Positions 38,153 through 47,333 of a stretch of DNA of 64,000 nucleotides are shown here, piece by piece (the first letter of the stretch is position 1; every line of letters starts with the position of its first letter). The translations under genes and the position numbers were made by a program. A model generated the notes under the pieces. That model ran no database searches. It saw nothing but the letters and a program-made list of their open reading frames with translations, and was not told where the DNA came from. Origin of the DNA: Arthrobacter sp. B3I9 (GTDB lineage Bacteria; Actinomycetota; Actinomycetes; Actinomycetales; Micrococcaceae). The stretch lies in NCBI RefSeq assembly GCF_030816935.1, contig NZ_JAUSYO010000001.1:3100001-3164000 (forward strand). The letters run 5' to 3'.

Positions 38153-38652
38153 GTTCCATGACATCCGGGCTCAAAGGCCGCTCCGAGCTGGGGGTCGCCC
38201 TCCTGCTCGGGGCGGCCGGCGGGCTGGTCCTCTGGGACGCCGCCAACCTCGTGACGCCCTACTCCAAGTCGGACCCCGTGGGGCCGAAGACGGTTCCCTA
38301 CATCGTGGCCGGCCTGCTGATCATCTGCGCAGTGATGCTGGCCGTCAATGTCCTGCGCGGCGGACACGGCGAGGCTGAAGGCGGCGAGGACGTCGACCTG
38401 ACCCACCCTGCCGACTGGAAGACCGTGCTCCCCCTTGCCGGCGCCTTCATTGCCAACATCCTGCTCATCGACTGGGCCGGTTGGGTCATCTCCGGCACCG
38501 TCCTCTTTTGGGGCAGCGTCCTGGCGCTGGGCAGCCGGCACTATGTCCGCGACGGACTTCTCTCCGTTGCGCTCTCACTCCTCACCTTCTACGGCTTCTA
38601 CCTCGGCCTCGGAATTGCGCTCCCCGCCGGGCTGTTGGAAGGGATTCTCTAA
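38149..38652 (+). CDS. tctB: Tripartite tricarboxylate transporter small membrane subunit
   Basis: TctB is the small, four-helix subunit. The 167-residue product has helices at about 15-32, 48-65, 90-110 and 130-158; the central loop is acidic (EAEGGEDVDLTHPADW). It starts at the GTG at 38149, which overlaps the tctC stop as GTGA; an ATG at 38158 is possible but lacks a ribosome site. The tctA ATG follows its stop directly, so all three genes form one transcript. Confidence 0.88.
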   Translation: MSSMTSGLKGRSELGVALLLGAAGGLVLWDAANLVTPYSKSDPVGPKTVPYIVAGLLIICAVMLAVNVLRGGHGEAEGGEDVDLTHPADWKTVLPLAGAFIANILLIDWAGWVISGTVLFWGSVLALGSRHYVRDGLLSVALSLLTFYGFYLGLGIALPAGLLEGIL

Positions 38653-40269
38653 ATGGACGTCTTCAGTTCCCTCATGGACGGCTTCGCCACGGCCCTGACC
38701 CCCATGAATTTCCTCTACGCCGTTATCGGCGTCGTCCTGGGCACCGCCGTCGGCGTCCTGCCGGGACTGGGCCCGGCGATGACCGTGGCCCTGCTGCTTC
38801 CCGTGACGTACGTCCTGGAGCCCACCAGCGCCTTCATCATGTTCGCCGGCATCTACTACGGCGGCATGTACGGCGGATCCACCACTTCCATCCTGCTCAA
38901 CACGCCCGGCGAGTCTTCCTCGGTGGTCACCGCCATCGAGGGCCACAAGATGGCCAAGGCCGGCCGGGCCGCGCAGGCGCTGGCGACGGCGGCCATCGGC
39001 TCCTTCATCGCCGGGACCATCGGCACCACCCTGCTGGCCGTCTGCGCGCCTGTCGTGGTCAAATTCGCCGTCAGCCTGGGCTCCCCCAGCTACTTCGCCA
39101 TCATGGTCCTTTCGCTCCTAGCCGTCACCGCCGTGCTGGGGTCGTCCCGGCTCCGCGGCTTTGCCTCGCTGGGCCTGGGCCTCGCGATCGGCCTGGTCGG
39201 AATGGATTCCGTCACAGGGCAGCGGAGGCTCACCTTCGGCCAGCCGCTTCTCACCGACGGGCTGGACATTGTGGTGGTGGCAGTCGCGATCTTCGCCGTG
39301 GGCGAAGCCTTGTGGGTGGCCGCCCATCTGCGCCGGACTCCACTGAACGTCATCCCGGTGGGGCAGCCCTGGATGGGCAAGCAGGACTGGAAGCGGTCCT
39401 GGAAGCCCTGGCTGCGTGGAACCGCCTTCGGCTTCCCGTTCGGCGCGCTTCCGGCCGGCGGCGCTGAGATCCCGACCTTCCTGTCCTATGTCACCGAAAA
39501 GCGCCTCAGCAAGCACCCCGAGGAGTTCGGAAAGGGCGCGATCGAAGGCGTAGCCGGGCCGGAAGCCGCGAACAATGCAGCCGCGGCCGGCACCCTGACC
39601 CCGATGCTGGCACTGGGACTCCCGACCAACGCCACTGCGGCGGTGATGCTGGCGGCGTTCACCTCCTACGGCATCCAGCCGGGGCCCCAGCTGTTCGCAA
39701 GTGAGGGACCACTGGTCTGGGCACTGATCGCCAGCCTCTTCATCGGCAACTTCCTGCTCCTGGTCATCAACCTGCCCCTGGCACCGCTCTGGGCCAAGCT
39801 CCTGCAGCTGCCGCGCCCCTACCTGTATGCCGGGATCCTGTTCTTCGCCACTTTGGGCGCCTACTCGGTGAACCTGCAGGCGTTCGACCTGGTGATCCTG
39901 CTGGTGCTCGGTGCGCTCGGGTTCATGATGCGGCGGTTCGGGCTCCCCGTCCTGCCCCTCATCCTCGGCGTGATCCTGGGCCCGCGCGTCGAAGGCCAGC
40001 TGCGCAAGACCCTGCAGCTCAGCGGCGGAGACGTATCAGGACTCTGGAGCGAGCCCATCGCCATCGGCATCTACATCATCGTGGCGATCATCCTGCTCTG
40101 GCCGCTGCTCTTCAAGCTGTTCCGCCGGAACCGTCCTGCTGCAGCACCGGCGGGCACGCAGCTTCAGTCCGGCTCATCGATTCCCAGAGATGCGGGTGGC
40201 ACTGTCAGCCATGCCAGCCACGGGCACCTGCGCGGGGATGCGCCAGGCGACGGGGACGGGGACGGCTAG
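38653..40269 (+). CDS. tctA: Tripartite tricarboxylate transporter large permease
   Basis: A 538-residue membrane protein with about 10-12 helices. [17 protein letters not shown] near residues 38-54 and [15 protein letters not shown] near 333-347 are the two repeat signatures of the family and likely line the substrate path. [24 protein letters not shown] (in parts, about 72-95) is also diagnostic. The final 30 residues are hydrophilic, and end DGDGDG from three 6-bp repeats. It starts at the base after the tctB stop. Confidence 0.95.
   Translation: MDVFSSLMDGFATALTPMNFLYAVIGVVLGTAVGVLPGLGPAMTVALLLPVTYVLEPTSAFIMFAGIYYGGMYGGSTTSILLNTPGESSSVVTAIEGHKMAKAGRAAQALATAAIGSFIAGTIGTTLLAVCAPVVVKFAVSLGSPSYFAIMVLSLLAVTAVLGSSRLRGFASLGLGLAIGLVGMDSVTGQRRLTFGQPLLTDGLDIVVVAVAIFAVGEALWVAAHLRRTPLNVIPVGQPWMGKQDWKRSWKPWLRGTAFGFPFGALPAGGAEIPTFLSYVTEKRLSKHPEEFGKGAIEGVAGPEAANNAAAAGTLTPMLALGLPTNATAAVMLAAFTSYGIQPGPQLFASEGPLVWALIASLFIGNFLLLVINLPLAPLWAKLLQLPRPYLYAGILFFATLGAYSVNLQAFDLVILLVLGALGFMMRRFGLPVLPLILGVILGPRVEGQLRKTLQLSGGDVSGLWSEPIAIGIYIIVAIILLWPLLFKLFRRNRPAAAPAGTQLQSGSSIPRDAGGTVSHASHGHLRGDAPGDGDGDG
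40249..40266 (+). repeat. Three 6-bp repeats before the tctA stop
   Basis: GACGGG, GACGGG and GACGGC at 40249-40266 lead directly into the TAG at 40267. They encode D-G three times in the hydrophilic tail of TctA. Confidence 0.75.
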
Positions 40270-40359
40270 CCACGTGTTTCCCGCACGGAAACCCGCACCA
40301 ATCCGGAACAGTCACTGATCCGGCACCCAGACCGGACACACCGTTAGTTAGGAACAACA

Positions 40360-40749
40360 ATGACAATCGTGGTGGGATACGTCCCTACACCCCAGGGCGA
40401 AGCAGCGCTGACCCAGGCCATTGCGGAGGCACGGAAGAGCAATACGACATTGCTCGTGATCAACTCCTCCAAGGGCGACGCCCTGGTGGACAACAGGTAC
40501 GCGCAGGAACCCGAGATCCAGAGCATCGAGGACCGCCTGGCCACTGAGGGCATTAACCATGTCATCAAGCAGCCGGTGCGTGGCCATGACGCGGCGGCCG
40601 AGGTCCTGGAGGCCGCGGAGGAGAACAACGCAGAAATGATCGTGATCGGCCTGCGCCGCCGCACCCCTGTCGGCAAGCTGATCATGGGCAGCGTGTCGCA
40701 GCGCATCCTGCTCGAAGCTGACTGCCCGGTCCTCGCCGTCAAAGCCTAA
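40360..40749 (+). CDS. Universal stress protein family
   Basis: A 129-residue single-domain UspA-fold protein. The ATP-binding pattern is recognisable as G-x2-R near GLRRRTP followed by GKLIMGSVSQRILLEADCPVLAVKA. It begins MTIVVGYVPTP with the first strand. It lies 90 bases after tctA in the same direction; it could be on the tct transcript. A long perfect hairpin follows it. A direct role with the transporter is inference from position only. Confidence 0.88.
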   Translation: MTIVVGYVPTPQGEAALTQAIAEARKSNTTLLVINSSKGDALVDNRYAQEPEIQSIEDRLATEGINHVIKQPVRGHDAAAEVLEAAEENNAEMIVIGLRRRTPVGKLIMGSVSQRILLEADCPVLAVKA

Positions 40750-40787
40750 CCGTCAGGGCATAACAGTCGTGGCTTAAGCCAAGGCAC

Positions 40788-40825
40788 GCAACAGGCCGGG
40801 AGTCCCAGGACTCCCGGCTTGTTGC
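40788..40825. terminator. Bidirectional terminator hairpin, usp / citE
   Basis: An 18-bp stem with one G-T pair and a 2-base loop: GCAACAGGCCGGGAGTCC at 40788-40805 pairs with 40808-40825. It lies between convergent genes ending at 40749 and 40842, so it can serve both strands. A T-run is short (TTGTTGC). Confidence 0.88.
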
Positions 40826-40841
40826 ATGTCCGGAACCGTTT

Positions 40842-41675
40842 CTAGCGGCCCGCGCGGCGGAGCGTGGACTCGGCGTGCCGGAGGATGGGCCCGTCGATCA
40901 TCTTGCCCTTGTGCTGGAAAACGCCTGCGCCTGCTGCGGCGGCGGCATCGAGCAGCTCGGCCGCGGCCGCGACGTCTGTTTCGGAGGGAGCATAGGCACC
41001 GCGGACCACCGCCACCTGGTTCGGGTGGATGCAGGCCTTGGATGCGAAGCCTGAGGCGGCGCCGTCCTGGGCCTCGAGTGCCAGGCCGGAGAGATCCGGA
41101 ATGTTGACGTACACGGCGTCGACGGCTTCCTTGCCGAACGCCCGGGCGGCCAGCAGGACGCTGGAACGGGCATGCAGCGCCACGGCACGGTAGCCGCCGT
41201 CGTCGGTCCGGCTGGAGGTGCCGCCGAGGGAGGCGAGCAGGTCCTCGGCCCCCCACATCAGGCCCACGACGTTCGGCTCGGCAGCGATGGCGGCCGCGTT
41301 CAGGATGCCGGCGGCCGTCTCGCAGAGCGCAATCACGCTGTAGCCCTCAAGCTCCCTGAGCTGGGCGGCGCCTTCGGCCTTGGCCAGCATGACGTGCCGG
41401 TACGGGGTGTGCTTCAGGCAGTGCAGGTCCTTTTCGAACTCCTCGGTGCCCGCCGGGTTCACCCGGATAATGGTCCGGCTCGGGTCAAGTTCCGGGACAT
41501 CGCCCGCGGACCCGAGCTGGGCGAGGATGGCGCCGCGGGCGCGCTGTTTGTCAGCCGGCGCGACGGCGTCTTCCAGGTCGATAATGACGGCGTCGGCGCG
41601 TTCGGCAGCTTTCTGGTAGCGCTCGGGACGGTCGGCTGGGCAGAACAACAGGGCAGGGCCCATGAGGAAGGTCAT
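40842..41675 (-). CDS. citE: CitE-like HpcH/HpaI aldolase (beta-hydroxyacyl-CoA lyase)
   Basis: A 277-residue TIM-barrel lyase of the CitE-like group. LEDAVAP, ALCETAAGI and LMWGAEDL hold the Glu/Asp metal ligands and CoA-binding residues. No alpha or gamma citrate lyase subunits are present. In M. tuberculosis the homologue (Rv2498c) at the end of the same operon acts on beta-hydroxyacyl-CoAs, including HMG-CoA and citramalyl-CoA, which fits this operon better than citrate lyase. I use the ATG at 41675; the frame opens further upstream in repeat DNA that cannot be coding here. Confidence 0.88.
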   Translation of the reverse strand: MTFLMGPALLFCPADRPERYQKAAERADAVIIDLEDAVAPADKQRARGAILAQLGSAGDVPELDPSRTIIRVNPAGTEEFEKDLHCLKHTPYRHVMLAKAEGAAQLRELEGYSVIALCETAAGILNAAAIAAEPNVVGLMWGAEDLLASLGGTSSRTDDGGYRAVALHARSSVLLAARAFGKEAVDAVYVNIPDLSGLALEAQDGAASGFASKACIHPNQVAVVRGAYAPSETDVAAAAELLDAAAAAGAGVFQHKGKMIDGPILRHAESTLRRAGR

Positions 41676-41704
41676 GTGTCTATTCTGCCCTTCGGAGCGC
41701 GTTC

Positions 41705-42298
41705 TTACAGGTCGGTTTCTACCCGGGCGGTTTCTGCCCGGTCGGTTTCTACCCCGGCGGTTTCTGCCCCGGCGGCGTTTTGCTCCGGCGCCGCGGCGTG
41801 GGCCGCCCGCGTCCACATCAGGCAGCTGCGCGTAGCGAGGGCCACAACGTCCCCGTGCTGGTTCCGGCCGGTGTGCTTCAGCGTCACGATCCCCTGGCCG
41901 GGCCGGGAGGAGGACAGCCGCTTCCCGGTCACCACGGTCTCGGTGTACAGCGTGTCGCCGTGGTACAGCGGGTGCGGGAAAGACACGTCCGTCATGCCCA
42001 GCTGGGCGACGATGGTGCCCTGCGTCAGCTGTGCGACGGACTGCCCCACCACGGTGGCCAGGGTGAACATCGAGTTCACCAGGCGCTGCCCGAACGGCTG
42101 CTCCGCGCTCCAGGCGGCATCGAGGTGCAGGGCCTGGGTGTTCATGGTCATGGTGGTGAACAGCACGTTGTCCGTCTCCGTCACGGTGCGGCCGGGCCGG
42201 TGCGCGTAGACCACGTCCTCCTCAAGCTCGTCGAAGTACAGTCCGCGCTGCTCGATTACCCGCGGCCCGGCGGGGTGTGATGCCCCCATCGTCGTCAT
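41705..42298 (-). CDS. MaoC family dehydratase (enoyl/itaconyl-CoA hydratase-like)
   Basis: A 197-residue hot-dog-fold hydratase. The MaoC part (about 15-165) has [23 protein letters not shown] at its start, and [21 protein letters not shown] and the [10 protein letters not shown] strand later. The homologue in the M. tuberculosis locus (Rv2499c) is linked to itaconyl-CoA hydration. The C-terminal 25 residues are a repeat tail, with AET/VET units, encoded by 15-bp tandem repeats. Its ATG overlaps the scoB stop (ATGA). Confidence 0.87.
   Translation of the reverse strand: MTTMGASHPAGPRVIEQRGLYFDELEEDVVYAHRPGRTVTETDNVLFTTMTMNTQALHLDAAWSAEQPFGQRLVNSMFTLATVVGQSVAQLTQGTIVAQLGMTDVSFPHPLYHGDTLYTETVVTGKRLSSSRPGQGIVTLKHTGRNQHGDVVALATRSCLMWTRAAHAAAPEQNAAGAETAGVETDRAETARVETDL
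41713..41772. repeat. Four 15-bp tandem repeats at the maoC 3' end
   Basis: Units CGGTTTCTACCCGGG, CGGTTTCTGCCCGGT, CGGTTTCTACCCCGG and CGGTTTCTGCCCCGG run from 41713 to 41772. They encode the last residues of the MaoC protein (minus strand) in frame, so a changed copy number would leave the enzyme core intact. Confidence 0.92.
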
Positions 42299-43056
42299 AC
42301 GGTCAGTTCCTGGTCTTCCTCGAAGAGGTCGGCGCCGGTGGCCGCGGCCACGTCCTCGATGGATACGTTGGGTGCCAGTTCGCGGAGCACCAGGCGGGAC
42401 TTGCCGCCCTCGGCCACGACGTCGATAACGGCAAGATCCGTGATGATGCGGTCCACGCAGCCCTTGCCGGTCAGCGGCAGGGAGCAGCGCTCCACGATCT
42501 TCGGCCTGCCGTTCCGGTCCACATGCTCCATCATCACGATCACTTTCCTGGCGCCGAAGACCAGGTCCATGGCCCCGCCCATCCCCTTGACCATCTTGCC
42601 GGGGATCATCCAGTTGGCCAGGTCGCCGTTGGCGGCGACTTCCATGGCGCCGAGCACGGCCACATCCACGTGGCCGCCCCGGATCATGCCGAACGACGCG
42701 GCGGAGTCGAAGAACGCCGCGCCCTTGTTCACCGTGACGGTTTCCTTGCCCGCGTTGATCAGGTCCGGATCCACCCTGTCCTCGCCGGGGTAGGGCCCCA
42801 CGCCGAGGATGCCGTTCTCCGAATGCAGCACCACCTCGACGCCGGCGGGGATGTAATTGGGGATCAGGGTGGGCATCCCGATGCCGAGGTTCACGTACTG
42901 TCCGTTATGCAGTTCCTGCGCCACCCGGGCGGCCAGTTCATTGCGGGTCCAGCCTTTGATGCCGTTCCCGTCGCCGCCGGGGTGTTCGACGGCGGATCGG
43001 CGGTATTCGTGCCGGACGGCTTCGGGGCGCGGAGCGTAGGGGCTGTTCGGATCCAT
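42295..43056 (-). CDS. scoB: 3-oxoacid CoA-transferase subunit B
   Basis: The 253-residue B subunit of a class I CoA-transferase. The catalytic glutamate is in LHSENGILG near residue 81, which forms the acyl-glutamyl-CoA intermediate. [15 protein letters not shown] and [16 protein letters not shown] are family signatures. The N-terminus is about 35 residues longer than in short family members. It starts 2 bases after the scoA stop. The substrate is likely acetoacetate/succinyl-CoA given the operon; itaconate is an alternative. Confidence 0.92.
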   Translation of the reverse strand: MDPNSPYAPRPEAVRHEYRRSAVEHPGGDGNGIKGWTRNELAARVAQELHNGQYVNLGIGMPTLIPNYIPAGVEVVLHSENGILGVGPYPGEDRVDPDLINAGKETVTVNKGAAFFDSAASFGMIRGGHVDVAVLGAMEVAANGDLANWMIPGKMVKGMGGAMDLVFGARKVIVMMEHVDRNGRPKIVERCSLPLTGKGCVDRIITDLAVIDVVAEGGKSRLVLRELAPNVSIEDVAAATGADLFEEDQELTV

Positions 43057-43058
43057 GG

Positions 43059-43844
43059 CTAAAGTCCTGCCTGCTCTGTTGCGGGGGCGGCCCCGGTTGC
43101 CGAAACCGTCCGCTTTTCGATGCGCTTCTCGATCTGCGGTGCGAGCACCACGCGCTGGACGAAGATCCCCGGAACGTGGATGTGCTCCGGGTCCAGTTCC
43201 CCGGGTTCCACGAGCTCCTCGACCTCGGCGATGGTGATCCGGCCCGCCATGGCGCAGAGGGGGTTGAAGTTCATCGCGGTGGCGTGGAAGACCAGGTTGC
43301 CGTGGCGGTCGCCCTTCCACGCGTGCACCAGGCCGAAATCGGGGTTCAGCGATTCCTCCAGGACGTAGTCGGCGCCGTTGAAGCCACGGACCTCCTTGGG
43401 CGCCGAAGCGATGGCGACGTTCCCCTCGGCGTCGTACTTCTGCGGCAGCCCGCCTTCGGACACCTGGGTGCCGACCCCTGCCGGCGTGTAGAAGGCGGGG
43501 ATGCCGGCGCCGCCGGCGCGCAGCTTCTCGGCCAGCGTGCCCTGCGGGGTGAGGACCACCTCGAGTTCACCGGCGAGGTACTGCCGGGCAAATTCCTTGT
43601 TTTCCCCCACGTAGGAGCTGATGGTGCGGCGGATCCGACCGTCCTTGAGCAGGACGCCGAGCCCCCAGTCGTCCACTCCGCAGTTGTTGCTGACGGTTTC
43701 CAGGTTTGTGGTCCCGTGCTCATGGAGGGCACTGATCAGGGCCACGGGAATGCCGCAGAGTCCGAACCCGCCGACGGCCAGCGAGGCGCCGTCGGGGATG
43801 TCCGCCACGGCCTCGGCAGCGCTGGCAACAACCTTGTCAATCAT
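43059..43844 (-). CDS. scoA: 3-oxoacid CoA-transferase subunit A
   Basis: The 261-residue A subunit. [20 protein letters not shown] near residues 21-40 forms the CoA-binding loop; [31 protein letters not shown] and the final [10 protein letters not shown] segment are typical. Together with ScoB it moves CoA between succinate and acetoacetate, or another acid. The ATG at 43844 follows AAGGA. It sits between the acyl-CoA dehydrogenase and scoB genes. Confidence 0.93.
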   Translation of the reverse strand: MIDKVVASAAEAVADIPDGASLAVGGFGLCGIPVALISALHEHGTTNLETVSNNCGVDDWGLGVLLKDGRIRRTISSYVGENKEFARQYLAGELEVVLTPQGTLAEKLRAGGAGIPAFYTPAGVGTQVSEGGLPQKYDAEGNVAIASAPKEVRGFNGADYVLEESLNPDFGLVHAWKGDRHGNLVFHATAMNFNPLCAMAGRITIAEVEELVEPGELDPEHIHVPGIFVQRVVLAPQIEKRIEKRTVSATGAAPATEQAGL

Positions 43845-43883
43845 TGTTGATCCTTCTCTCGACGGGTCCTGCCAGCGGCCGGG

Positions 43884-45059
43884 TCAGAGGCCGAGTTCGC
43901 GGGCGATCAGCATCAGCTGCACCTCCGTGGTGCCCTCGCCGACTTCAAGGATCTTGGAGTCGCGGTAGTGGCGCGCCACGGTGAATTCGTTGATGAAGCC
44001 ATAGCCGCCAAACACCTGGGTGGCGTCCCGCGCGTTGTCCATGGCTGCCTCGCCTGCGACCATCTTAGCGATGGCCGCCTGTGTCTTGAACGGCTTTCCG
44101 GCCAGCATCCGGGCGGCCGCGTCGTAGTACGCCAGGCGGGCCGTGTGGGCGCGTGCTTCCATCCGGGCGATCTTGAACGCGACCGCCTGGTACTTGCCGA
44201 TGTTCTGCCCGAAGGCGCTGCGTTCCTTGGCGTATTTCACCGACTGGTCCACGCAGCCCTGCGCGGCGCCGACGGCGAGGGCTGCGATTGCGATCCGGCC
44301 CTCGTCCAGGATGGAGAGGAAGTTGGCGTAGCCGCGGCCCCTGGTGCCCAGCAGGTTGGCTTCGGGGACGCGGACGTTGTTGAGGGTCAGCGGGTGGGTG
44401 TCCGAGGCGTTCCAACCGACCTTGTTGTAGGCCTTTTCCGCCGTGAAGCCCGGAGTGTTGGTGGGCACCAGGATGGTGGAGATTTCCTTCCTGATGCTGC
44501 CGTCCGGCCGTTCTTCCTGGCCCGTGACGGCGGTGACCGTGACGAGCCGGGTGATGTCCGTGCCGGAGTTGGTGATGAATTCCTTGCTGCCGTTGATGAC
44601 CCAGGTTTTTGCGTCTCCGTTGCCTTCCAGCCGGGCGGTGGTCTTGGTGCCTCCTGCATCCGAGCCGGCTTCCCGCTCGGTCAGGCCGAAGCCCGCGAGC
44701 GCCTTGCCGGAGGCCAGCAGGGGCAACCATTCCTCCTTTTGGACCTGGTTGCCGAAGCGGTGGACAGGCATGGCGCCGAGGGAGACGCCGGCCTCGAGCG
44801 TGATGGCAACGGACTGGTCCACACGGCCAAGCTGTTCGAGGGCGAGGGCCAGGGCGAAGTAGTCCCCGCCCATGCCGCCGAACTCCTCCGGGAAGGGCAG
44901 GCCGAACAGGCCCATGTCGGCCATCTGGGCGACCACTTCGTAGGGAAAGCTGTGTTCCTCGTCGTGCTTGGTCGAGACGGGGGCCACGACTTCGTCGGCA
45001 AACTCCCGGACGGTGTTGCTCAAGTCCTGGTATTCCTCGCTGAGTTCAAAATCTGCCAT
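43884..45059 (-). CDS. Acyl-CoA dehydrogenase (isovaleryl-CoA dehydrogenase-like, FadE19 type)
   Basis: A 391-residue flavoprotein that oxidises a short or branched acyl-CoA. FGLTEREAGSDAGGTKTTA forms part of the FAD/substrate site near 122-140, and the C-terminal half has DATQVFGGYGFINEFTVARHYRD with the adenine-side signature; the base is probably the glutamate before the tail in VGEGTTEV. In the syntenic M. tuberculosis locus the gene is fadE19. Gene context (biotin carboxylase, CoA-transferase) favours isovaleryl-CoA. A GGAG precedes the ATG. Confidence 0.92.
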   Translation of the reverse strand: MADFELSEEYQDLSNTVREFADEVVAPVSTKHDEEHSFPYEVVAQMADMGLFGLPFPEEFGGMGGDYFALALALEQLGRVDQSVAITLEAGVSLGAMPVHRFGNQVQKEEWLPLLASGKALAGFGLTEREAGSDAGGTKTTARLEGNGDAKTWVINGSKEFITNSGTDITRLVTVTAVTGQEERPDGSIRKEISTILVPTNTPGFTAEKAYNKVGWNASDTHPLTLNNVRVPEANLLGTRGRGYANFLSILDEGRIAIAALAVGAAQGCVDQSVKYAKERSAFGQNIGKYQAVAFKIARMEARAHTARLAYYDAAARMLAGKPFKTQAAIAKMVAGEAAMDNARDATQVFGGYGFINEFTVARHYRDSKILEVGEGTTEVQLMLIARELGL

Positions 45060-45115
45060 TGGGAAAACTCCTGTGTCTGGATATGGCGTGGTCTGGTGGC
45101 TGTTGTCGGACGTTG

Positions 45116-47326
45116 CTAGTCCGACGCGCCCATTGCGATGACGGAATCTGCGACGGCGTCATCCGCGGCAACGGCCTCGTCCGCAACGCCCGCAGTTGAG
45201 TCGTCCATTGCGGGCGGAGCCGCCGGGTGGACGGTGGCGAGTACCTGGTCTGCCTTGACGAGGTCTCCGGGGCTGGCGCTGAGATGGACCGTGCCGTCCG
45301 AGGGTGCCACCAGCTGGTGCTCCATCTTCATCGCCTCCACCGAGAGCAGCACCTGGCCGGCCTCCACGGTGTCGCCGTTGCTGACGGACACGGACACCAC
45401 GGTGCCGGGCATCGGTGAGCGCACGGCCGGGTCGGCGGCGCCTTCCTCGCGGTGGATCTCGGCGAGCACCCGGGCCAGCCGGGCCTCGCGGGTGAGCACC
45501 TCGAGCCGGCAGGACCACCCCTCGTTGCCGAGGAAGAGCTCGGTCGGCTCCGTGCCGTCACCGCCCTGGCCAAGCGCTCTCCGCGAGACCGACGTGAGCG
45601 AGTACACCCGCGCTTCGCCGTCGAGGGTCAACTCTGCGTGGTCCCGTTTGGGGAAGCGAAGGGATGCCGTGCGGCGCGGGCCGCCGTTGATGGTCACCCT
45701 CGCCGTCCCATCCCCCGCCATGCCGGAGACCTCAACGGTGGCGAGACCGCCGTCCGGTGTGCCGAGGCTGATCCGCCGTGGGGCGCGTGCTCCGAGCCTC
45801 CATCCGTCGCGGAGGTGCCAGGGGCCCTTCCAGGCGTCCTGCGGACCGGGCTCCTGCATCGCCGCGACGAAGACGGCAGCGGCGGCCACCTCGAAATCGC
45901 CCGCATGGCGGAAGCTGAACTCGGGCATCCGGCGTTCGATCAGGCCGGTGTCGAGCCGACCGGCGCGGACGTCGGCGTCGTTGATCAGCAGGCGCAGGTA
46001 TTCGACATTGGTGTCGATGCCCAGGGCGGTGTACCCGGCGAGCGCCTCATCCAAGGTGTCCAAGGCCGCCGCGCGGTCCTCGCCCCACGCGATGACCTTG
46101 GAAATCATCGGGTCGTAGCTGCTGGAGATTTGGAGTCCCTCCAGCAAGGCCGAATCCACACGGACCTTCCCACTCGCGGTGTCCGGCAGCTCGTCGAGCA
46201 GCACGACCTGTCCAATGGACGGCAAAAAGTTCTTCTCCGGCACCTCGGCGTACACGCGCGCCTCCACAGCGTGGCCGCGGAGCACGACGTCGTCCTGGCG
46301 GACGGTGAGTTCCTCGCCCGCGGCGATCCGGACCTGCCATTCGACGAGGTCGACCCCGGTGACCATCTCGGTGACGGGGTGCTCAACCTGCAACCGGGTG
46401 TTCATTTCCATGAAGAAGAACTCGTCCGGCGCGTTGTCGGAGACCAGGAACTCCACGGTGCCTGCACCGGAATAGTTGACGCTGCGCGCGGCGTTGCAGG
46501 CTGCCTCGCCGAGGCGGGCACGGAGGTCCGCCCCGTTCGGCAGCGACTCCAGCAGCGGCGACGGTGCTTCCTCGATGACCTTCTGGTGGCGGCGCTGCAG
46601 CGAGCATTCACGCTCGCCCAGATGGATGACGTTGCCGTGGTTGTCCGCCAGCACCTGGACCTCGATGTGCCGGGGGGTGGTGACGAGCCGTTCCAGAAAC
46701 AGCGTGTCGTCGCCGAACGCGCTGGCCGCGACCCGGCGGGCGGTGGCCAGGGTTGCTTCCAGCTCCTCAGGCCGCTCGACGATGTGCATGCCCTTCCCGC
46801 CACCGCCGGCCGAAGGCTTGATCAGCAGCGGGAAGCCGACGCCGGCCGCCGCCTCGATCAGCGCGGCGTCCGTCATCCCCGGCTCGGCGATACCCGGGAC
46901 CACCGGCACGCCGTAACCCGCGACGTGGTTCTTGGAGCGGATCTTGTCCCCCATCACGTTCAACGCTTCGACGCCTGGGCCGATGAACGTTATTTCCGCC
47001 TCTTCCAGCGCCCGGGCAAACTCGACGTTTTCGCTCAGGAAGCCGTAGCCCGGGTGGACGGCCTCGGCTCCGGTGTCACGGCAGGCCCGGATGATGGCCT
47101 CGATCCTGAGGTAGCTTTCGGCAGCGGCCGCGGGGCCGATCCGGACGGCGACGTCGGCCTCCCGCACGTGCCGGGCTCCGGCGTCGGCGTCGGAATAGAC
47201 CGCCACCGAACGGATGCCGAGGGCGCGGAGGGTCCGGATCACCCGGCAAGCGATTTCGCCGCGGTTCGCCACGAGGACGGTGCCGAAGAGCGGCTTCGAG
47301 GGATTGATCGGTGAAGAGATAGTCAC
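45116..47326 (-). CDS. accA1: Acyl-CoA carboxylase alpha subunit (biotin carboxylase/BCCP; AccA1-like)
   Basis: A 736-residue fusion of biotin carboxylase (about 12-455), a middle BT-like domain and a C-terminal biotinyl domain with K667 in VEAMKMEHQ. The ATP-grasp loop [14 protein letters not shown] and [11 protein letters not shown] are clear, as is [15 protein letters not shown]. AccA1-type subunits pair with AccD1 as a methylcrotonyl-CoA carboxylase in leucine breakdown. It starts at the GTG at 47326, 7 bases after the restored accD1 stop. The C-terminal tail after the biotin domain is acidic and repetitive ([11 protein letters not shown]). Confidence 0.94.
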   Translation of the reverse strand: MTISSPINPSKPLFGTVLVANRGEIACRVIRTLRALGIRSVAVYSDADAGARHVREADVAVRIGPAAAAESYLRIEAIIRACRDTGAEAVHPGYGFLSENVEFARALEEAEITFIGPGVEALNVMGDKIRSKNHVAGYGVPVVPGIAEPGMTDAALIEAAAGVGFPLLIKPSAGGGGKGMHIVERPEELEATLATARRVAASAFGDDTLFLERLVTTPRHIEVQVLADNHGNVIHLGERECSLQRRHQKVIEEAPSPLLESLPNGADLRARLGEAACNAARSVNYSGAGTVEFLVSDNAPDEFFFMEMNTRLQVEHPVTEMVTGVDLVEWQVRIAAGEELTVRQDDVVLRGHAVEARVYAEVPEKNFLPSIGQVVLLDELPDTASGKVRVDSALLEGLQISSSYDPMISKVIAWGEDRAAALDTLDEALAGYTALGIDTNVEYLRLLINDADVRAGRLDTGLIERRMPEFSFRHAGDFEVAAAAVFVAAMQEPGPQDAWKGPWHLRDGWRLGARAPRRISLGTPDGGLATVEVSGMAGDGTARVTINGGPRRTASLRFPKRDHAELTLDGEARVYSLTSVSRRALGQGGDGTEPTELFLGNEGWSCRLEVLTREARLARVLAEIHREEGAADPAVRSPMPGTVVSVSVSNGDTVEAGQVLLSVEAMKMEHQLVAPSDGTVHLSASPGDLVKADQVLATVHPAAPPAMDDSTAGVADEAVAADDAVADSVIAMGASD

Positions 47327-47333
47327 TGCTGAC

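Noticed and set aside
41676-41816. N-terminal extension of the CitE-like protein
   Set aside because: The extension translates the 15-bp maoC repeats into Arg/Asn-rich repeats and overlaps maoC; the ATG at 41675 starts the conserved domain.
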